Origin: Rhizobacter sp. SG703
Lineage (GTDB): Bacteria; Pseudomonadota; Gammaproteobacteria; Burkholderiales; Burkholderiaceae_C
Assembly: GCF_012275445.1 (NCBI RefSeq)
Contig: NZ_JAAZQK010000004.1
Coordinates: 434,001-498,000, forward strand
Reading direction: 5' to 3'
DNA length: 64,000 bases
Within the stretch, counting starts at the first letter, position 1. Each line of letters begins with the position of its first letter. The notes beneath the pieces are model-generated. The model was not told the origin of the DNA and searched no databases. It was given only the letters and a program-made list of their open reading frames with translations. The translations under genes and the position numbers were made by a program. Shown in pieces: positions 9,554 through 19,049 of this stretch.

Positions 9554-11463
9554 GATGTGAGGTGCAGTCGGGTCTCGGGCGCTTCGATGCCCGCCAGCGG
9601 TTTGCGCCGCATCGCGACAAAGAATTCGTTGCGGTTCGGCTCGCTGGCGGCGCGCAGCCGGTAATCGATGCGCGCGCCGTAGCGCTCGCACAGTTCCCGG
9701 CAAATATACAAGCCCAGGCCGGTGCCGCGGCTGCGCGTGGAGAAGAAAGGCTCGAACAGGTAGCGCTCGACCTCCGGCGGGATCGGCTCGCCGTTGCTGG
9801 TGATGCTCAGCACCACGTGCACGTCGTCGCGCGCCGACAGCGTCAGCCGCACGCCGCCGGGCGTCTGCTGCGCATGCCGCCTGGCGTTGTCGAGCAGGTT
9901 GACCATCACGCGGCGCAGGTGTTCCGGGTCGAAGAAGACGCCGAGCGGCTCCTCGGGCAGCCGCACCCGCAGCAGGCTGTCGCCGCCGATCGGCATGCCG
10001 GCGGTGCGCGCCCATTCGCTGCAGACGGCGGCGACCAGCGCGGTGGCATCGATCGGGCCGCCGTCCTGCACCTCGCTCGGTGCCACCTCCATCACGTCGT
10101 CGACGATGCGCTTCAGCCGGCCGACGTTCTCGGTGACCATCTGCGTCAGCTGGCGCTGGCCCGGCGTCGTGGCGTCTTCGGACAGCAGCGCATTGGCCTG
10201 CGAGATCGCGGCCAGCGGGTTGCGGATCTCGTGGGCGATGCCGGCCGACACCCGGCCCATCGCGGCGAGCTTCTCCTGGCGCGTGCGCGCCTGCATGCTG
10301 CGCACGTCTTCGACGAACAGCACGCACAGCTCTTCGCTCGGGTCGGGCGCCTGGCGCCGCGTGAAGCGCACCCGCACCCGCAGCGTGCGCGGCGGCGCGG
10401 AATCGAAATCGAGCAGCACGTCGCGCCCGCCTTCGGGCCAGGTCGATTCGGCGAATGCGCGCTCGACCGACTTGACGAGCGCGTTCCACGCCTCGACGCC
10501 CTGCAGCTGGAACGGTGCCTCGCGCGACACGCCGCTCGGCGCCAGCAGCGCACGCGCGGCCGGGTTGGCGGTGCGCACGCGGCCGCGCCGGTCGACCACC
10601 AGCACGCCCTCCTGCATCTCCTCGATGACGAGCCGGTTCAGCTGCGCCTGCTGGCGAGCGAGTTCGAGGCTGCCGCGCGCAGTGAGTTCTTCGCGCGCCA
10701 GGCGACCGGCCAGCTCGCCGGCCAGCAGCGTGATCACGAAGAAGCCGCTGCCGGCGAGACCCGCCTGCGTCATCAGCGCGGTGACGTCGGCCCCGCCGGC
10801 CAGCACCGACAGCCACGCGACCCCGAGCAGCGCCAGCGTGACGACCGACGCGGTGGCCAGCGCCATCAGGCGCGGCGTCAGCACGCCGGCCATCAGCACC
10901 GGCAGCACCAGCAGCGCGACGTAGTTCAGCCCGGAGGCCGGCGACATCCAGTGCAGCGCGCCGAAGCAGACGATGTCGACGCCGATCGTCGAGATCCACT
11001 GCGGGCTGCGCAACCGCGCGAGCTCGCGCGGGGCGGCCGAGCGGCGATAGCGCGGCAGCACCCACATCGACAGCGAGAGCGCCGCGTAGGCGATGCTGAC
11101 GGCGACCACCGGCCACGGTGGCCGGACGCCGAACAACGCGGCGACCACCATCGTCGCGACCAGCGCGACGCCGAGCGCCGCGCGCGCGCTGATGAAGGCG
11201 CCGTAGATGCGCTGGAAGGCCGTCTGGCCGGAGCCGATCAGGCGCCGCGCCTGGCGCGTCAGGAAATTGCTGTCGGCCTGCGCCGCCTGCGCGGCCTGCC
11301 AGTTGCCGTCGTAGCGCGACTCGTCCTCGGCCCAGCCTTCGCGCGCCTGCGTGTCCTCGCCGAGCGCGCCGAACCACGATTCCTGGCTGGGGCGGGTGGT
11401 CGCGCGCGCGTTGGATCGGCGGTCGCTGCGCCGGCGCTCGGGCTTCGGCGGTGTGCTGCTCAT
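9550..11463 (-). CDS. pilS: Membrane sensor histidine kinase PilS
   Basis: A 637-residue sensor kinase. About 100 polar residues at the N-terminus are followed by roughly six hydrophobic segments (about residues 90-260), then a PAS-like region, and the HisKA domain with GIAHEIRNPLAAISQ containing the phosphorylated His. The ATPase domain shows MVNLLDNARRH (N box) and RGTGLGLYICRELC (G2 box). In the family PilS senses inner-membrane pilin and phosphorylates PilR. Start 11463 is chosen because it overlaps the preceding gene by ATGA and the upstream extension of the frame lacks protein character. The order PP0621-like, pilS, pilR, ampD forms one overlapping operon. Confidence 0.9.
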
Positions 11464-11717
11464 TGCGGCGGTTGTGCGCGCTCGAACGCGGCACGGTGGG
11501 CTTCGCCGCAGAACACGCCGCCGCGACCGGGCAGCGCATCGGCCTGCGGCAGGTGCAGGCCGCAGTGCGCGCAGGCAACGATGGTGTCGGGCGTTGCGGC
11601 GGGTTTCGCAGGCGGCGGCGTCGTCGGCGAGGGGGGTGCCGAGCGGCCGGGGCGCCCGCCGCGCGCCAGCCACACGATCAGGAACACCACCACCAGCAGG
11701 ACGATCAACTTTCCCAT
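11460..11717 (-). CDS. PP0621-family small membrane protein with zinc-ribbon-like cysteines
   Basis: An 85-residue protein. Residues 2-20 (GKLIVLLVVVFLIVWLARG) form one membrane helix, followed by a Pro-rich linker and a C-terminal segment with CAHCGLHLP and a later FCGEAHRAAFE, a pattern suggesting a small metal-binding ribbon. Proteins of this size and layout are annotated PP0621 family and lie next to pilS in many beta- and gammaproteobacteria; the assignment is from remembered context. The ATG at 11717 is chosen over upstream codons because the hydrophobic helix starts there. It overlaps pilS by 4 nt. Confidence 0.8.
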   Translation of the reverse strand: MGKLIVLLVVVFLIVWLARGGRPGRSAPPSPTTPPPAKPAATPDTIVACAHCGLHLPQADALPGRGGVFCGEAHRAAFERAQPPQ

Positions 11718-11724
11718 GCGGACC

Positions 11725-12522
11725 TCAGGCGACCGTGCGGTGCAGCACGACCTCGAACACGAAGCGCGAGCCGACATAGGCCAGCAGCAGCAGCAACGCG
11801 CCGGCATACAGCCAGCGGATCGCATGCCGGCCGCGCCAGCCGAGCAGCTGGCGCCCGATCAGCAGCCCGGCGAACACGATCCAGCCGAGCACCGACAGCG
11901 TGGCCTTGTGGTCCCAGCGCCACGGGTTGGTGAACCACCAGCCGAGCAGCAGCGTGGCCGACAGCAGCGCGAAACCGGCGGTGACGAACTGGAAGGTCAG
12001 GCGCTCGAGCTGCAGCAGCGGCATGCCGGTGCGCGACGCGGCGCGCAGGTTGGAGCGCATGCGCCGCTCGGCGGTGTCGAGCATCACCGCGTGCAGCACC
12101 GCGGCACCGAACAGGCCGTACGACGCGATGCCCAGCGCCCAGTGCAGCGGCGCCCAGGCCGACACCGCCTGCGGGCGGAACTCGCCGGGGAAGATCGCCG
12201 CCAGCACCACCGCGGCGGCGCCCAGCAGGCCGAGCCAGCGGCGCACGCCGGGCAACGGCACCCAGCGGCTCTCGACGGCATAGACCGCGATCACCAGCCA
12301 CAGCGTGGCCGACAGCGCCGGCGCGAAGCCGAAGCGCGCGCCGGAGATCGGGCTGCCGATGCCGGCCATGTCGACCACGATGGCCAGCGCATGCGCGATC
12401 CAGCCGGCGATCAGCGCGCGGCGGGGCGCGGCGCCGGGGCCGGCGGCTTCGGTGCGACGCTCGCCCAGCAGCACCGCCGCGGCGTAGGCCAGCAGGGCGG
12501 CGGCACTGGGCACCCACAGCAT
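11725..12522 (-). CDS. CcsA/YpjD-like cytochrome c assembly family membrane protein
   Basis: A 265-residue protein with about eight hydrophobic segments, matching the cytochrome c assembly (CcsA/CcmF-related) family member usually called inner membrane protein YpjD. The conserved second half includes WWFTNPWRWDHKATLSVLGW, comparable to the tryptophan-rich region of the family. True cytochrome c maturation is unproven: YpjD proteins are conserved beside ffh in proteobacteria, as here, and their role is unclear. The ATG at 12522 is used; an in-frame TTG at 12543 could add seven residues. It ends 7 nt before the PP0621-like gene and diverges from ffh. Confidence 0.85.
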   Translation of the reverse strand: MLWVPSAAALLAYAAAVLLGERRTEAAGPGAAPRRALIAGWIAHALAIVVDMAGIGSPISGARFGFAPALSATLWLVIAVYAVESRWVPLPGVRRWLGLLGAAAVVLAAIFPGEFRPQAVSAWAPLHWALGIASYGLFGAAVLHAVMLDTAERRMRSNLRAASRTGMPLLQLERLTFQFVTAGFALLSATLLLGWWFTNPWRWDHKATLSVLGWIVFAGLLIGRQLLGWRGRHAIRWLYAGALLLLLAYVGSRFVFEVVLHRTVA

Positions 12523-12622
12523 CCATGTCGACGGCGAGCTCAATGCGTTGCAACCCTGGGCGATAAACTCATGGTCCACAGTGTACTTTCGCGGGCCGCG
12601 TCCTTCGCGCCCGCTTCGCCCC

Positions 12623-14002
12623 ATGGCTTCCACCCTCACCGATCGCCTGAGCCGGCTCGTCAAGACGATGCGCGGCCAGGCCCGCATCACCGACAGCAAC
12701 GTGCAGGACATGCTGCGCGAGGTGCGCATGGCGCTGCTCGAGGCCGACGTCGCGTTGCCGGTGGTGCGCGACTTCATCGCCCGCGTGAAGGAGAAGGCGC
12801 TCGGCGCCGAGGTGGTCGGCTCGCTGTCGCCCGGGCAGGCGCTGGTCGGCATCGTCAACCGCGAGCTGGCGGCGACGATGGGCGACGGCGTCTCCGACAT
12901 CAACCTCGCGGCCCAGCCGCCGGCGGTGATCCTGATGGCCGGCCTGCAGGGCGCCGGCAAGACCACCACCACCGCCAAGCTGGCCAAGCACCTGATCGAG
13001 AAGCGCAAGAAGAAGGTGCTGACCGTGTCGGCCGACGTCTACCGGCCGGCCGCGATCGAGCAGCTGAAGCTGGTGACGAAGCAAGCCGGCGCCGAATGGT
13101 TCCCGTCGAGCGCCACCGACCGGCCGCTGGACATCGCGCGCGCCGCGCTCGACCATGCGAAGCGCCACTACTTCGACGTGCTGCTGGTCGACACCGCCGG
13201 GCGCCTGGCGATCGACGAGCAGCTGATGAACGAGATCCGCACGCTGCATGCCGAGCTGAAGCCGGTCGAGACGCTGTTCGTCGTCGATGCGATGCAGGGC
13301 CAGGATGCGGTCAACGTCGCGAAGGCCTTCAAGGAGGCGCTGCCGCTGACCGGCATCGTGCTGACCAAGACCGACGGCGATTCGCGCGGCGGTGCGGCGC
13401 TGTCGGTGCGCCAGGTGACCGGCGCGCCGATCAAGTTCGCCGGCGTCAGCGAGAAGATCGACGGGCTGGAGGTGTTCGACGCGCAGCGCCATGCTGGCCG
13501 GGTGCTGGGCATGGGCGACATCGTCGCGCTGGTCGAGGAGGTGCAGAAGGGCGTCGATGTCGCGGCGGCGCAGAAGCTGGCCGAGAAGCTGAAGTCCGGC
13601 GACAACTTCGACCTGAACGACTTCCTGTCGCAGATCAGCCAGATGAAGAAGATGGGCGGGCTGTCGGGCCTGATGGACAAGCTGCCGACCCAGATGACCG
13701 CGAAGGCCGGCAACCTGGGCCAGGCCGACATGGACCGCGCCGAGCGCGACGTGCGTCGGATGGAGGGCATCATCAACTCGATGACGCCGCTGGAGCGCCG
13801 CAAGCCCGAGCTGCTGAAGGCCACCCGCAAGCGGCGCATCGCCGCCGGTGCCGGCGTGCAGGTGCAGGAGGTCAACCGGCTGTTGAACCAGTTCGAGCAG
13901 ATGCAGGGCATGATGAAGAAGATGAAGGGCGGCGGCCTGATGAAGATGATGAAGCGCATGGGCGGCCTGAAGGGCCTGGGCGGCCCGGGCGGCCTGCGCT
14001 GA
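12623..14002 (+). CDS. ffh: Signal recognition particle GTPase Ffh
   Basis: A 459-residue SRP protein that binds 4.5S RNA and signal sequences of nascent membrane proteins. The N domain covers about residues 1-90. The G domain has GLQGAGKTTTTAKLA (G1), DTAGRL (G3) and TKTDGDSRGG (G4). The C-terminal M domain is methionine-rich (SQMKKMGGLSGLMDKLP and a final MKGGGLMKMMKRMGG) and holds the RNA-binding region. The ATG at 12623 begins the conserved N domain. It is divergent from the YpjD-like gene, with 100 nt between starts. No 4.5S RNA gene was seen nearby. Confidence 0.97.
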   Translation: MASTLTDRLSRLVKTMRGQARITDSNVQDMLREVRMALLEADVALPVVRDFIARVKEKALGAEVVGSLSPGQALVGIVNRELAATMGDGVSDINLAAQPPAVILMAGLQGAGKTTTTAKLAKHLIEKRKKKVLTVSADVYRPAAIEQLKLVTKQAGAEWFPSSATDRPLDIARAALDHAKRHYFDVLLVDTAGRLAIDEQLMNEIRTLHAELKPVETLFVVDAMQGQDAVNVAKAFKEALPLTGIVLTKTDGDSRGGAALSVRQVTGAPIKFAGVSEKIDGLEVFDAQRHAGRVLGMGDIVALVEEVQKGVDVAAAQKLAEKLKSGDNFDLNDFLSQISQMKKMGGLSGLMDKLPTQMTAKAGNLGQADMDRAERDVRRMEGIINSMTPLERRKPELLKATRKRRIAAGAGVQVQEVNRLLNQFEQMQGMMKKMKGGGLMKMMKRMGGLKGLGGPGGLR

Positions 14003-14139
14003 GACGACTTGTCACATCCCACCCCGAACCGGTGGGCTGCTGACGCGCTGCAACCGCCCGGCAGGCGGCACAATGACGGACCTCGCGCGCGCCGCCTGCC
14101 AAGGCCGCGCTGCTCCCCAACACGGACCTGGACCCCGAG

Positions 14140-14874
14140 ATGGAACTGCTGTTGATCGCCGCCCTGGTGCTGGTGGGCGGCCTGGTGATCTGGAAGATGA
14201 GCACGCGCAGCGCCAAGCCCGCCGCCGCCAAGCGCAACAAGCCGCGCTCGCTGGAGGCGCTGGACACGCTGCAGTCGTGGCAGCCGCAGGCCACGCGCAT
14301 CCTGACCACCGCCGAGCGCAAGGCCTACCTCGCGCTGCGCGGCGGGTTGCCGGAGCACATCATCCTGGCGCAGGTGCCGCTGGCGCGCTTCGTCAAGGTG
14401 CCGACGCGGCATTCGTATTCGGAGTGGCTGCGCCGCGTCGGGCTGCTGTGTGCCGACCTGGTGGTCTGCGACAGCAGCTCGCAGGTGATCGCGGTGGTCG
14501 ACATCCGCGCGCCCGAGGCGCACGAGAAGGAGCGCACCTCGCAGCGCCACAACCGGATGGACCGCGTGCTCGAAGCCGCCGGCATTCCGCTGCACGTCTG
14601 GCGCGAGGATGCGCTGCCGAGCGCGACCGGCGCACGCAACGCGATCCTCGGCAACAAGTCGAGCGAGAGCACGCCGTCGACCCACGCGCCGTCGACGACC
14701 GCCGGCTATCAGCCGGTCGGCCGCCACCAGGCCGACGAGGACGACGGCCTCGAGATGCGCGAACCGCCGCCGTCGACCTGGTTCGACGACATCGATTCGG
14801 CGCCGGCCCCGCTGGCCCCGGCCGCGCCGCCGGCGAACATTCCCCGCTCCGGCAGTTCACCGCGCATACGATAA
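14140..14874 (+). CDS. DUF2726 protein, membrane-anchored and nuclease-fold-like
   Basis: A 244-residue protein. Residues 2-19 form one hydrophobic anchor (ELLLIAALVLVGGLVIW). Residues about 45-165 match DUF2726: LTTAERKAYLALRGGLPEH, a strand LCADLVVCD, then VIAVVDIRAPEAH and MDRVLEAAGIPLHVWRED, the layout of a restriction-endonuclease-like fold in which the family often has a D...(D/E)xK-like site. Here the second motif reads VDIRAP, so catalytic ability is doubtful. The C-terminal 60 residues are low complexity. It starts 137 nt after ffh and ends 4 nt before the convergent ftsY stop. Confidence 0.8.
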   Translation: MELLLIAALVLVGGLVIWKMSTRSAKPAAAKRNKPRSLEALDTLQSWQPQATRILTTAERKAYLALRGGLPEHIILAQVPLARFVKVPTRHSYSEWLRRVGLLCADLVVCDSSSQVIAVVDIRAPEAHEKERTSQRHNRMDRVLEAAGIPLHVWREDALPSATGARNAILGNKSSESTPSTHAPSTTAGYQPVGRHQADEDDGLEMREPPPSTWFDDIDSAPAPLAPAAPPANIPRSGSSPRIR

Positions 14875-14878
14875 AAAT

Positions 14879-15937
14879 TCAGTCCAGCAGCGCCTGCGCG
14901 AACTCGCGCGCGCTGAAGGTCTGCAGGTCCTCGAGCTTTTCGCCGACGCCGATGAAGTAGACCGGGATCGGCCGCTCGCGCGCGATCGCCGCCAGCATGC
15001 CGCCCTTCGCGGTGCCGTCGAGCTTGGTGACGATCAGGCCGGTGAGGCCGAGCGCGTCGTCGAAAGACTTGACCTGGGCCAGCGCGTTCTGGCCGGTGTT
15101 GCCGTCGATCACCAGCAGAACCTCGTGCGGCGCGCCCTGCTGGGCCTTCGCGATCACGCGCTTGATCTTCTTCAGCTCCTCCATCAGGTGCAGCTGCGTC
15201 GGCAGGCGTCCGGCGGTGTCGGCGATGACCACGTCGCAGCCGCGCGCCTTGCCGGCGACCACCGCATCGAAGCTGACCGCGGCCGGATCGCCGTCGGCCT
15301 GCGAGACGATCTCGACCGAGCCGGCCTGCTGCGCCGGCACGTCGGCGCGTTCGGCCCACACCGCGAGTTGCTCGCGCGCGGCGGCGCGGAAGGTGTCGGC
15401 CGCGGCCAGCAGCACCTTCTGCCCGCTGTCGGCCAGGTGGCGCGTCAGCTTGCCGATGCTGGTGGTCTTGCCGGCGCCATTGACGCCGACCACCATCATC
15501 ACGGTGGGCGCGTGCTCGCCGACGCGCAGCGGCTTCTCGAGCGGGCGCAGCAGGTCGGCCACCGCCGCGGCGAGCAGCGCCTTGACCTGCGCCGGATCGG
15601 CGGCCTTGGCCTCCTTCACGCGGCGGCGCAGGTCGTCGAGCAGGAACTCGGTGGCCTTGACGCCGGCGTCGGCCATCAGCAGCGCCGATTCAAGTTCTTC
15701 GTAAAGGGTCTCGTCGATCTGCGTGCCGGTGAAGACCTGCGCGATGCTGGAGCCGGTCTTGCGCAAGCCGCCGCGCAGCTTGTCGACCCAGCTGCGGCGT
15801 TCGGGTTCGGAGGCGATGGCGGCGGGTGCGGTGGCCGCCGGCGGTGCGGCAATCGGCGATGCAGGAACCGGCGGCACGACGGCGGGCGACGGCGCGGCAT
15901 CGGCAGGGGCCGGTTTTTTCTTGAAGAAGCTGAACAT
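14879..15937 (-). CDS. ftsY: SRP receptor GTPase FtsY
   Basis: A 352-residue receptor that docks SRP-ribosome complexes at the inner membrane. It begins MFSFFKKKPAP, a short basic amphipathic membrane anchor, followed by an Ala/Pro-rich acidic-poor linker to about residue 60 instead of the long acidic A domain of E. coli. The N and G domains follow with GVNGAGKTTSIGKL (G1), DTAGRLPTQ (G3) and TKLDGTAKGG (G4). The start at 15937 is chosen because MFSFFKKK is the typical FtsY N-terminus in betaproteobacteria; the frame stays open 27 codons further without support. It is convergent with the DUF2726 gene. Confidence 0.96.
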   Translation of the reverse strand: MFSFFKKKPAPADAAPSPAVVPPVPASPIAAPPAATAPAAIASEPERRSWVDKLRGGLRKTGSSIAQVFTGTQIDETLYEELESALLMADAGVKATEFLLDDLRRRVKEAKAADPAQVKALLAAAVADLLRPLEKPLRVGEHAPTVMMVVGVNGAGKTTSIGKLTRHLADSGQKVLLAAADTFRAAAREQLAVWAERADVPAQQAGSVEIVSQADGDPAAVSFDAVVAGKARGCDVVIADTAGRLPTQLHLMEELKKIKRVIAKAQQGAPHEVLLVIDGNTGQNALAQVKSFDDALGLTGLIVTKLDGTAKGGMLAAIARERPIPVYFIGVGEKLEDLQTFSAREFAQALLD

Positions 15938-16027
15938 TCGAGGCAGGTCGGTCGTGTGAGAGCGAGAGTGTGAAGGGTCCCACGACAACGTGTGCCGAGG
16001 TCGACCGGAAGTGATCAAAACCCTGGC

Positions 16028-16033
16028 TATAAT
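16028..16033 (+). promoter_or_regulatory. -10 element of the tRNA promoter
   Basis: A perfect TATAAT lies 10 nt upstream of the tRNA 5' end, preceded by TGGC, close to an extended -10. No good -35 hexamer was found at 16-18 bp spacing. Confidence 0.6.
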
Positions 16034-16043
16034 GTGAGGCTCA

Positions 16044-16120
<77 letters not shown>

Positions 16121-16127
16121 GATCAGC

Positions 16128-16161
16128 AAGCCCGCACGAACATTCGTTTGTGCGGGCTTTG
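16128..16161 (+). terminator. Terminator-like hairpin after the tRNA
   Basis: A perfect 10-bp stem AAGCCCGCAC/GTGCGGGCTT with a 12-nt loop lies 8 nt behind the tRNA 3' end and is followed by TTTGTC. The U tract is short but placement fits a tRNA terminator. On the minus strand it also lies behind the GIN-domain gene. Confidence 0.75.
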
Positions 16162-16212
16162 TCATTCATGGCATGCCTTCGAGCGGTGGATCTCACGGTC
16201 GCACAGCCAGCG

Positions 16213-16956
16213 TCACGGCTTGTCCCCCCGCGGCGTGATGTTCCCCATCCCCGACACCGCGCGCCGCACGACCGGGTGCCCCCAGAAGTCGATCCTTCCG
16301 GCGCCCGAGATCGCGAGCTGCAGGTCGTCGATCACCCACAGCTCGGCGGTGCCGACGCCGCTGATCGCCACCTTCGCGCGCGCCGTACGCAACTGATCGG
16401 CCATCAGCTTGCCGCGGCCCGACACGTTGAGCTCGAGCTGCTCGACGCGCCCGGCCAGCTGCCCGTCGCCCGCGCCCGAGATGTCGAAGCGCAACTGCCG
16501 CGCGGCGAGCTCGTCGAAGCGCACGCTGCCCGAGCCCGAGATGCCGATCACCAGCTGGTCGCAACGGACCGGTCCCGGCGCCTGCACCTCGCCAGCGCCC
16601 GACATCGTCACGTGCGTCAGTTGCCGCACCTGCACGTCGATCGTCGGCCGATCCTCGCGCCAGAATTTCCAGCCGTCGCCGGCGCGGATGCGCAGCCGTC
16701 GGTCGACCAGGTCCACCTCGACGCCGCGCTGCGCCGACTCGTCGCCGGGGATGAACACCTGCTCGCGTTCGCCCTGCGTGACCCGGATGCGCGCGCTGCC
16801 GTCGATCTCGATCCGGTCGAAGGCCCCCGGCGCGACCACGCGGCCGACCGGCGCGGCGGCCGGCTGTGCCTGCGCCCCCAAGCCGGCGAGCGCCAGCACC
16901 ACGCCCGACACCAGGCCCGACAACGCGCGCGCCATCACCCGCCGCAACGCCCTCAC
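16213..16956 (-). CDS. Secreted GIN-domain (DUF2807) protein
   Basis: A 247-residue exported protein. Residues about 8-31 form a signal peptide ending near AQAQP. The rest is a DUF2807 head GIN domain: repeated beta-strand turns such as HVTMSGAGEVQAPG, IGISGSGSVRFDEL, FDISGAGDGQLAG and LAISGAGRIDFWG, predicting a right-handed beta-helix. These domains are named after putative adhesins and are usually periplasmic or surface located; function is unknown. Its ATG overlaps the stop of the LytTR regulator gene by 4 nt, so it is the third gene of that operon and may be its output or part of its sensing. Confidence 0.85.
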   Translation of the reverse strand: MRALRRVMARALSGLVSGVVLALAGLGAQAQPAAAPVGRVVAPGAFDRIEIDGSARIRVTQGEREQVFIPGDESAQRGVEVDLVDRRLRIRAGDGWKFWREDRPTIDVQVRQLTHVTMSGAGEVQAPGPVRCDQLVIGISGSGSVRFDELAARQLRFDISGAGDGQLAGRVEQLELNVSGRGKLMADQLRTARAKVAISGVGTAELWVIDDLQLAISGAGRIDFWGHPVVRRAVSGMGNITPRGDKP

Positions 16957-17726
16957 AGCGACTGCTCCCGCAGCCGCCGCGACACGTCGCGGTTGGCGGT
17001 GATGCGGCTGCCGTCGCGCATCTGCACCACCAGCTGCGAGTTCTCGTCGGGCGCCATCGCGTCGACGAAATCGAGGTTGACGATGCAGCCGCGGTGCAGC
17101 CGGATGAAGCGCGCCGGGTCCAGCCGCGGCTCGAAGCTGGCGATCGGCAGGCGCACCAGGAAGCTGCGGCCGCGGCTGACCAGCGCGGTGTACTTGGTGT
17201 CCGAGCGCAGGTACTCGATCTGGTCGACATGCAGCGGAAAGATCTTCCCCTGGTCGCGCACCAGCACCCGTGTCAGCGGCTCGGTCGGCGCCTGCTCCAG
17301 CGCGCTCACCGCCTGCGCGGTCGCCTCCTGCACCTCTTGCGCCTGCGCCACGCCCGAGGCCAGTGCATGCTCGATCGCCTCGACCAGCCGCTCGCGCGCG
17401 AACGGCTTCAGCAGGTAGTCGACCGCATGCAGCTCGAAGGCGGCCAGCGCATGCTCGTCGTACGCCGTCGTGAAGATGACGGCCGGCCGCGGCCCGTCGT
17501 CGGCCAGCGCCTTCAGCACCTGCAGCCCGTTCAGGCCCGGCATGTGGATGTCCATCAGCACCAGCTGCGGCCGCAGCGCGCGGATCTGCGCGAGCGCCGA
17601 CACGCCGTCGGCACAGGTGGCCACCAGCGCGAGCTGCGGCATCTGCGCGACCCAGTCGGCCAGCGCATCGGCGGCGAGCGGTTCGTCTTCGGCGATCAGC
17701 ACGCGGGTCGTCGTCATGTCGTTCAT
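16953..17726 (-). CDS. LytTR-family response regulator
   Basis: A 257-residue response regulator. Residues about 6-120 are a receiver domain (RVLIAEDEPLAADAL, phosphoacceptor Asp in QLVLMDIHMPG, Lys in YLLKPFARE). Residues about 155-257 are a LytTR DNA-binding domain (KIFPLHVDQIEYLRSDTKYT; FIRLHRGCIVNLDFVD). LytTR proteins bind paired direct repeats, often in genes for extracellular products. The ATG at 17726 overlaps the kinase stop by 4 nt; a second Met three codons later is possible. It resembles AlgR/YpdB-type regulators. The direct target is likely to include its own operon, which is inference. Confidence 0.92.
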   Translation of the reverse strand: MNDMTTTRVLIAEDEPLAADALADWVAQMPQLALVATCADGVSALAQIRALRPQLVLMDIHMPGLNGLQVLKALADDGPRPAVIFTTAYDEHALAAFELHAVDYLLKPFARERLVEAIEHALASGVAQAQEVQEATAQAVSALEQAPTEPLTRVLVRDQGKIFPLHVDQIEYLRSDTKYTALVSRGRSFLVRLPIASFEPRLDPARFIRLHRGCIVNLDFVDAMAPDENSQLVVQMRDGSRITANRDVSRRLREQSL

Positions 17727-18853
17727 TGCGGTATCCACAAGTCCACCCGGAAGCCGGCGCCGGGCGCGGTGTGCACGCGCAGGCGTGCGCGTCCGTCGTA
17801 GTCGAGCGCGAAGCGGCGCTTCAATGCGTTCAGGCCGATGCCGGTGCGCGGCGCCTGTCCCTCGGCGGTGTCGGCCACCCGTGCCGGATCGCAGCCCGGA
17901 CCGTCGTCGGCGACCGTCAGGTCCAGCCCGCGGTTCAGCCCGTTGCGCTCGCTGACGATGCGGATGCAGCCGCCCTGCAGCCGCGGCGCCACGCCGTGCA
18001 GCACGCTGTTCTCGACCAGCGGCTGCAGGCTCAGCGGCGGGATCTCGTCCTGCAGCGTCGCCGGGTCGAGCTGCCAGTCGATCTGCAGCCGCCCGCCCAG
18101 GCGCAGGCTCTCCAGCGCCAGGTAGTCGCGCACGAAGGCCACCTCGTCGGCCAGCGCGACCCGGTCGGCCGCGCTGCGCTTGCTGTCGAGCACGTAGCGC
18201 AGCATGCCGGCAAAGCGCATCAGCGCCGCTTCGGCGGCCTGCGGGTCCTTGCGGGTCAGCGCGATCAGCGTGTTCAAGGTGTTGAACAGGAAGTGCGGAT
18301 TCAGCTTGCCGGTGATCGCCGCCAGCTCGGCCTGCGCGAGCGCCGATTCGGCCTGCGCGGCCGCCAGCGCGGCGCGGCGCGCACGGCGGGCTTCGAGCAG
18401 CGCGGTGAAGCCGGTCGCGATGGCGGCGTAGACGACGGCGCCCCAGATCGCCCGCCACAGCAGCGTCTGCGAGAACACCGCGAACGCATGGTCGGCGCCG
18501 AACAGCAGCAGCGAGGTCGCGAAATCGAGCGCCTGCCACAGCGCGCCGAACAGCAGTGCGCACGCGGCATGCAGCGCGATCGCGGCGGCCGGGCGCGGCA
18601 TGCGGTCCTGCAGCCAGCGCACCCACGGCAGCACGACCGCGCCGAGCAGCATCGCCGGCCACAGCTGCAGCGTGGCCTGGTAGACCGCCTCCCACAGCTG
18701 CCAGAGGCCGCGCTGGAACTCGGTGCCGGCCAGCACGTACAGCAGCCACGACAGCAGGCAGCCGGCGGCATAGGCGAGCCACGGCGTCCAGTCGGCGCGG
18801 CGCGTGCTGCCGCCGGTCGGCAGGGGAATGGCGCTGGCGCGGTGGTCGGGCAT
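17723..18853 (-). CDS. LytS/YpdA-type sensor histidine kinase
   Basis: A 376-residue membrane kinase. Four hydrophobic segments lie within about residues 22-150. The His_kinase domain motif KLNPHFLFNTLNTLIAL holds the phosphorylated His, and the C-terminus has an HATPase domain with LVENSVLHG (N box) and GIGLNALKRRF (G box). It lacks a GAF or 5TM-LYT sensor, like FimS/AlgZ. It is the first gene of an operon with the LytTR regulator and the GIN-domain protein, all joined by 4-nt overlaps. The stimulus is unknown. Confidence 0.9.
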   Translation of the reverse strand: MPDHRASAIPLPTGGSTRRADWTPWLAYAAGCLLSWLLYVLAGTEFQRGLWQLWEAVYQATLQLWPAMLLGAVVLPWVRWLQDRMPRPAAAIALHAACALLFGALWQALDFATSLLLFGADHAFAVFSQTLLWRAIWGAVVYAAIATGFTALLEARRARRAALAAAQAESALAQAELAAITGKLNPHFLFNTLNTLIALTRKDPQAAEAALMRFAGMLRYVLDSKRSAADRVALADEVAFVRDYLALESLRLGGRLQIDWQLDPATLQDEIPPLSLQPLVENSVLHGVAPRLQGGCIRIVSERNGLNRGLDLTVADDGPGCDPARVADTAEGQAPRTGIGLNALKRRFALDYDGRARLRVHTAPGAGFRVDLWIPQ

Positions 18854-19049
18854 GCACGCATCTTAGGGAGTCGCGCAGCGCGCGGCCGCGCGCTGCGACC
18901 GATCGCCAGATCGCGGGATCGAAATGGGTCTGCTCGCGGTCGACCTGGCGTTCGAAACCCTTCCCGCCCCACGGCCTTGCCGCCCCGGGTGGCTTGTGCC
19001 GCCGGCTTGCAGTTCAATCGGCCGACGATCCACCTTCCAGGAGACCTCG

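Noticed and set aside
9562-14043. A 1493-codon plus-strand frame running through pilS, the YpjD-like gene and ffh.
   Set aside because: It crosses genes on both strands, is Arg/Gln/His-rich and shows no family similarity.
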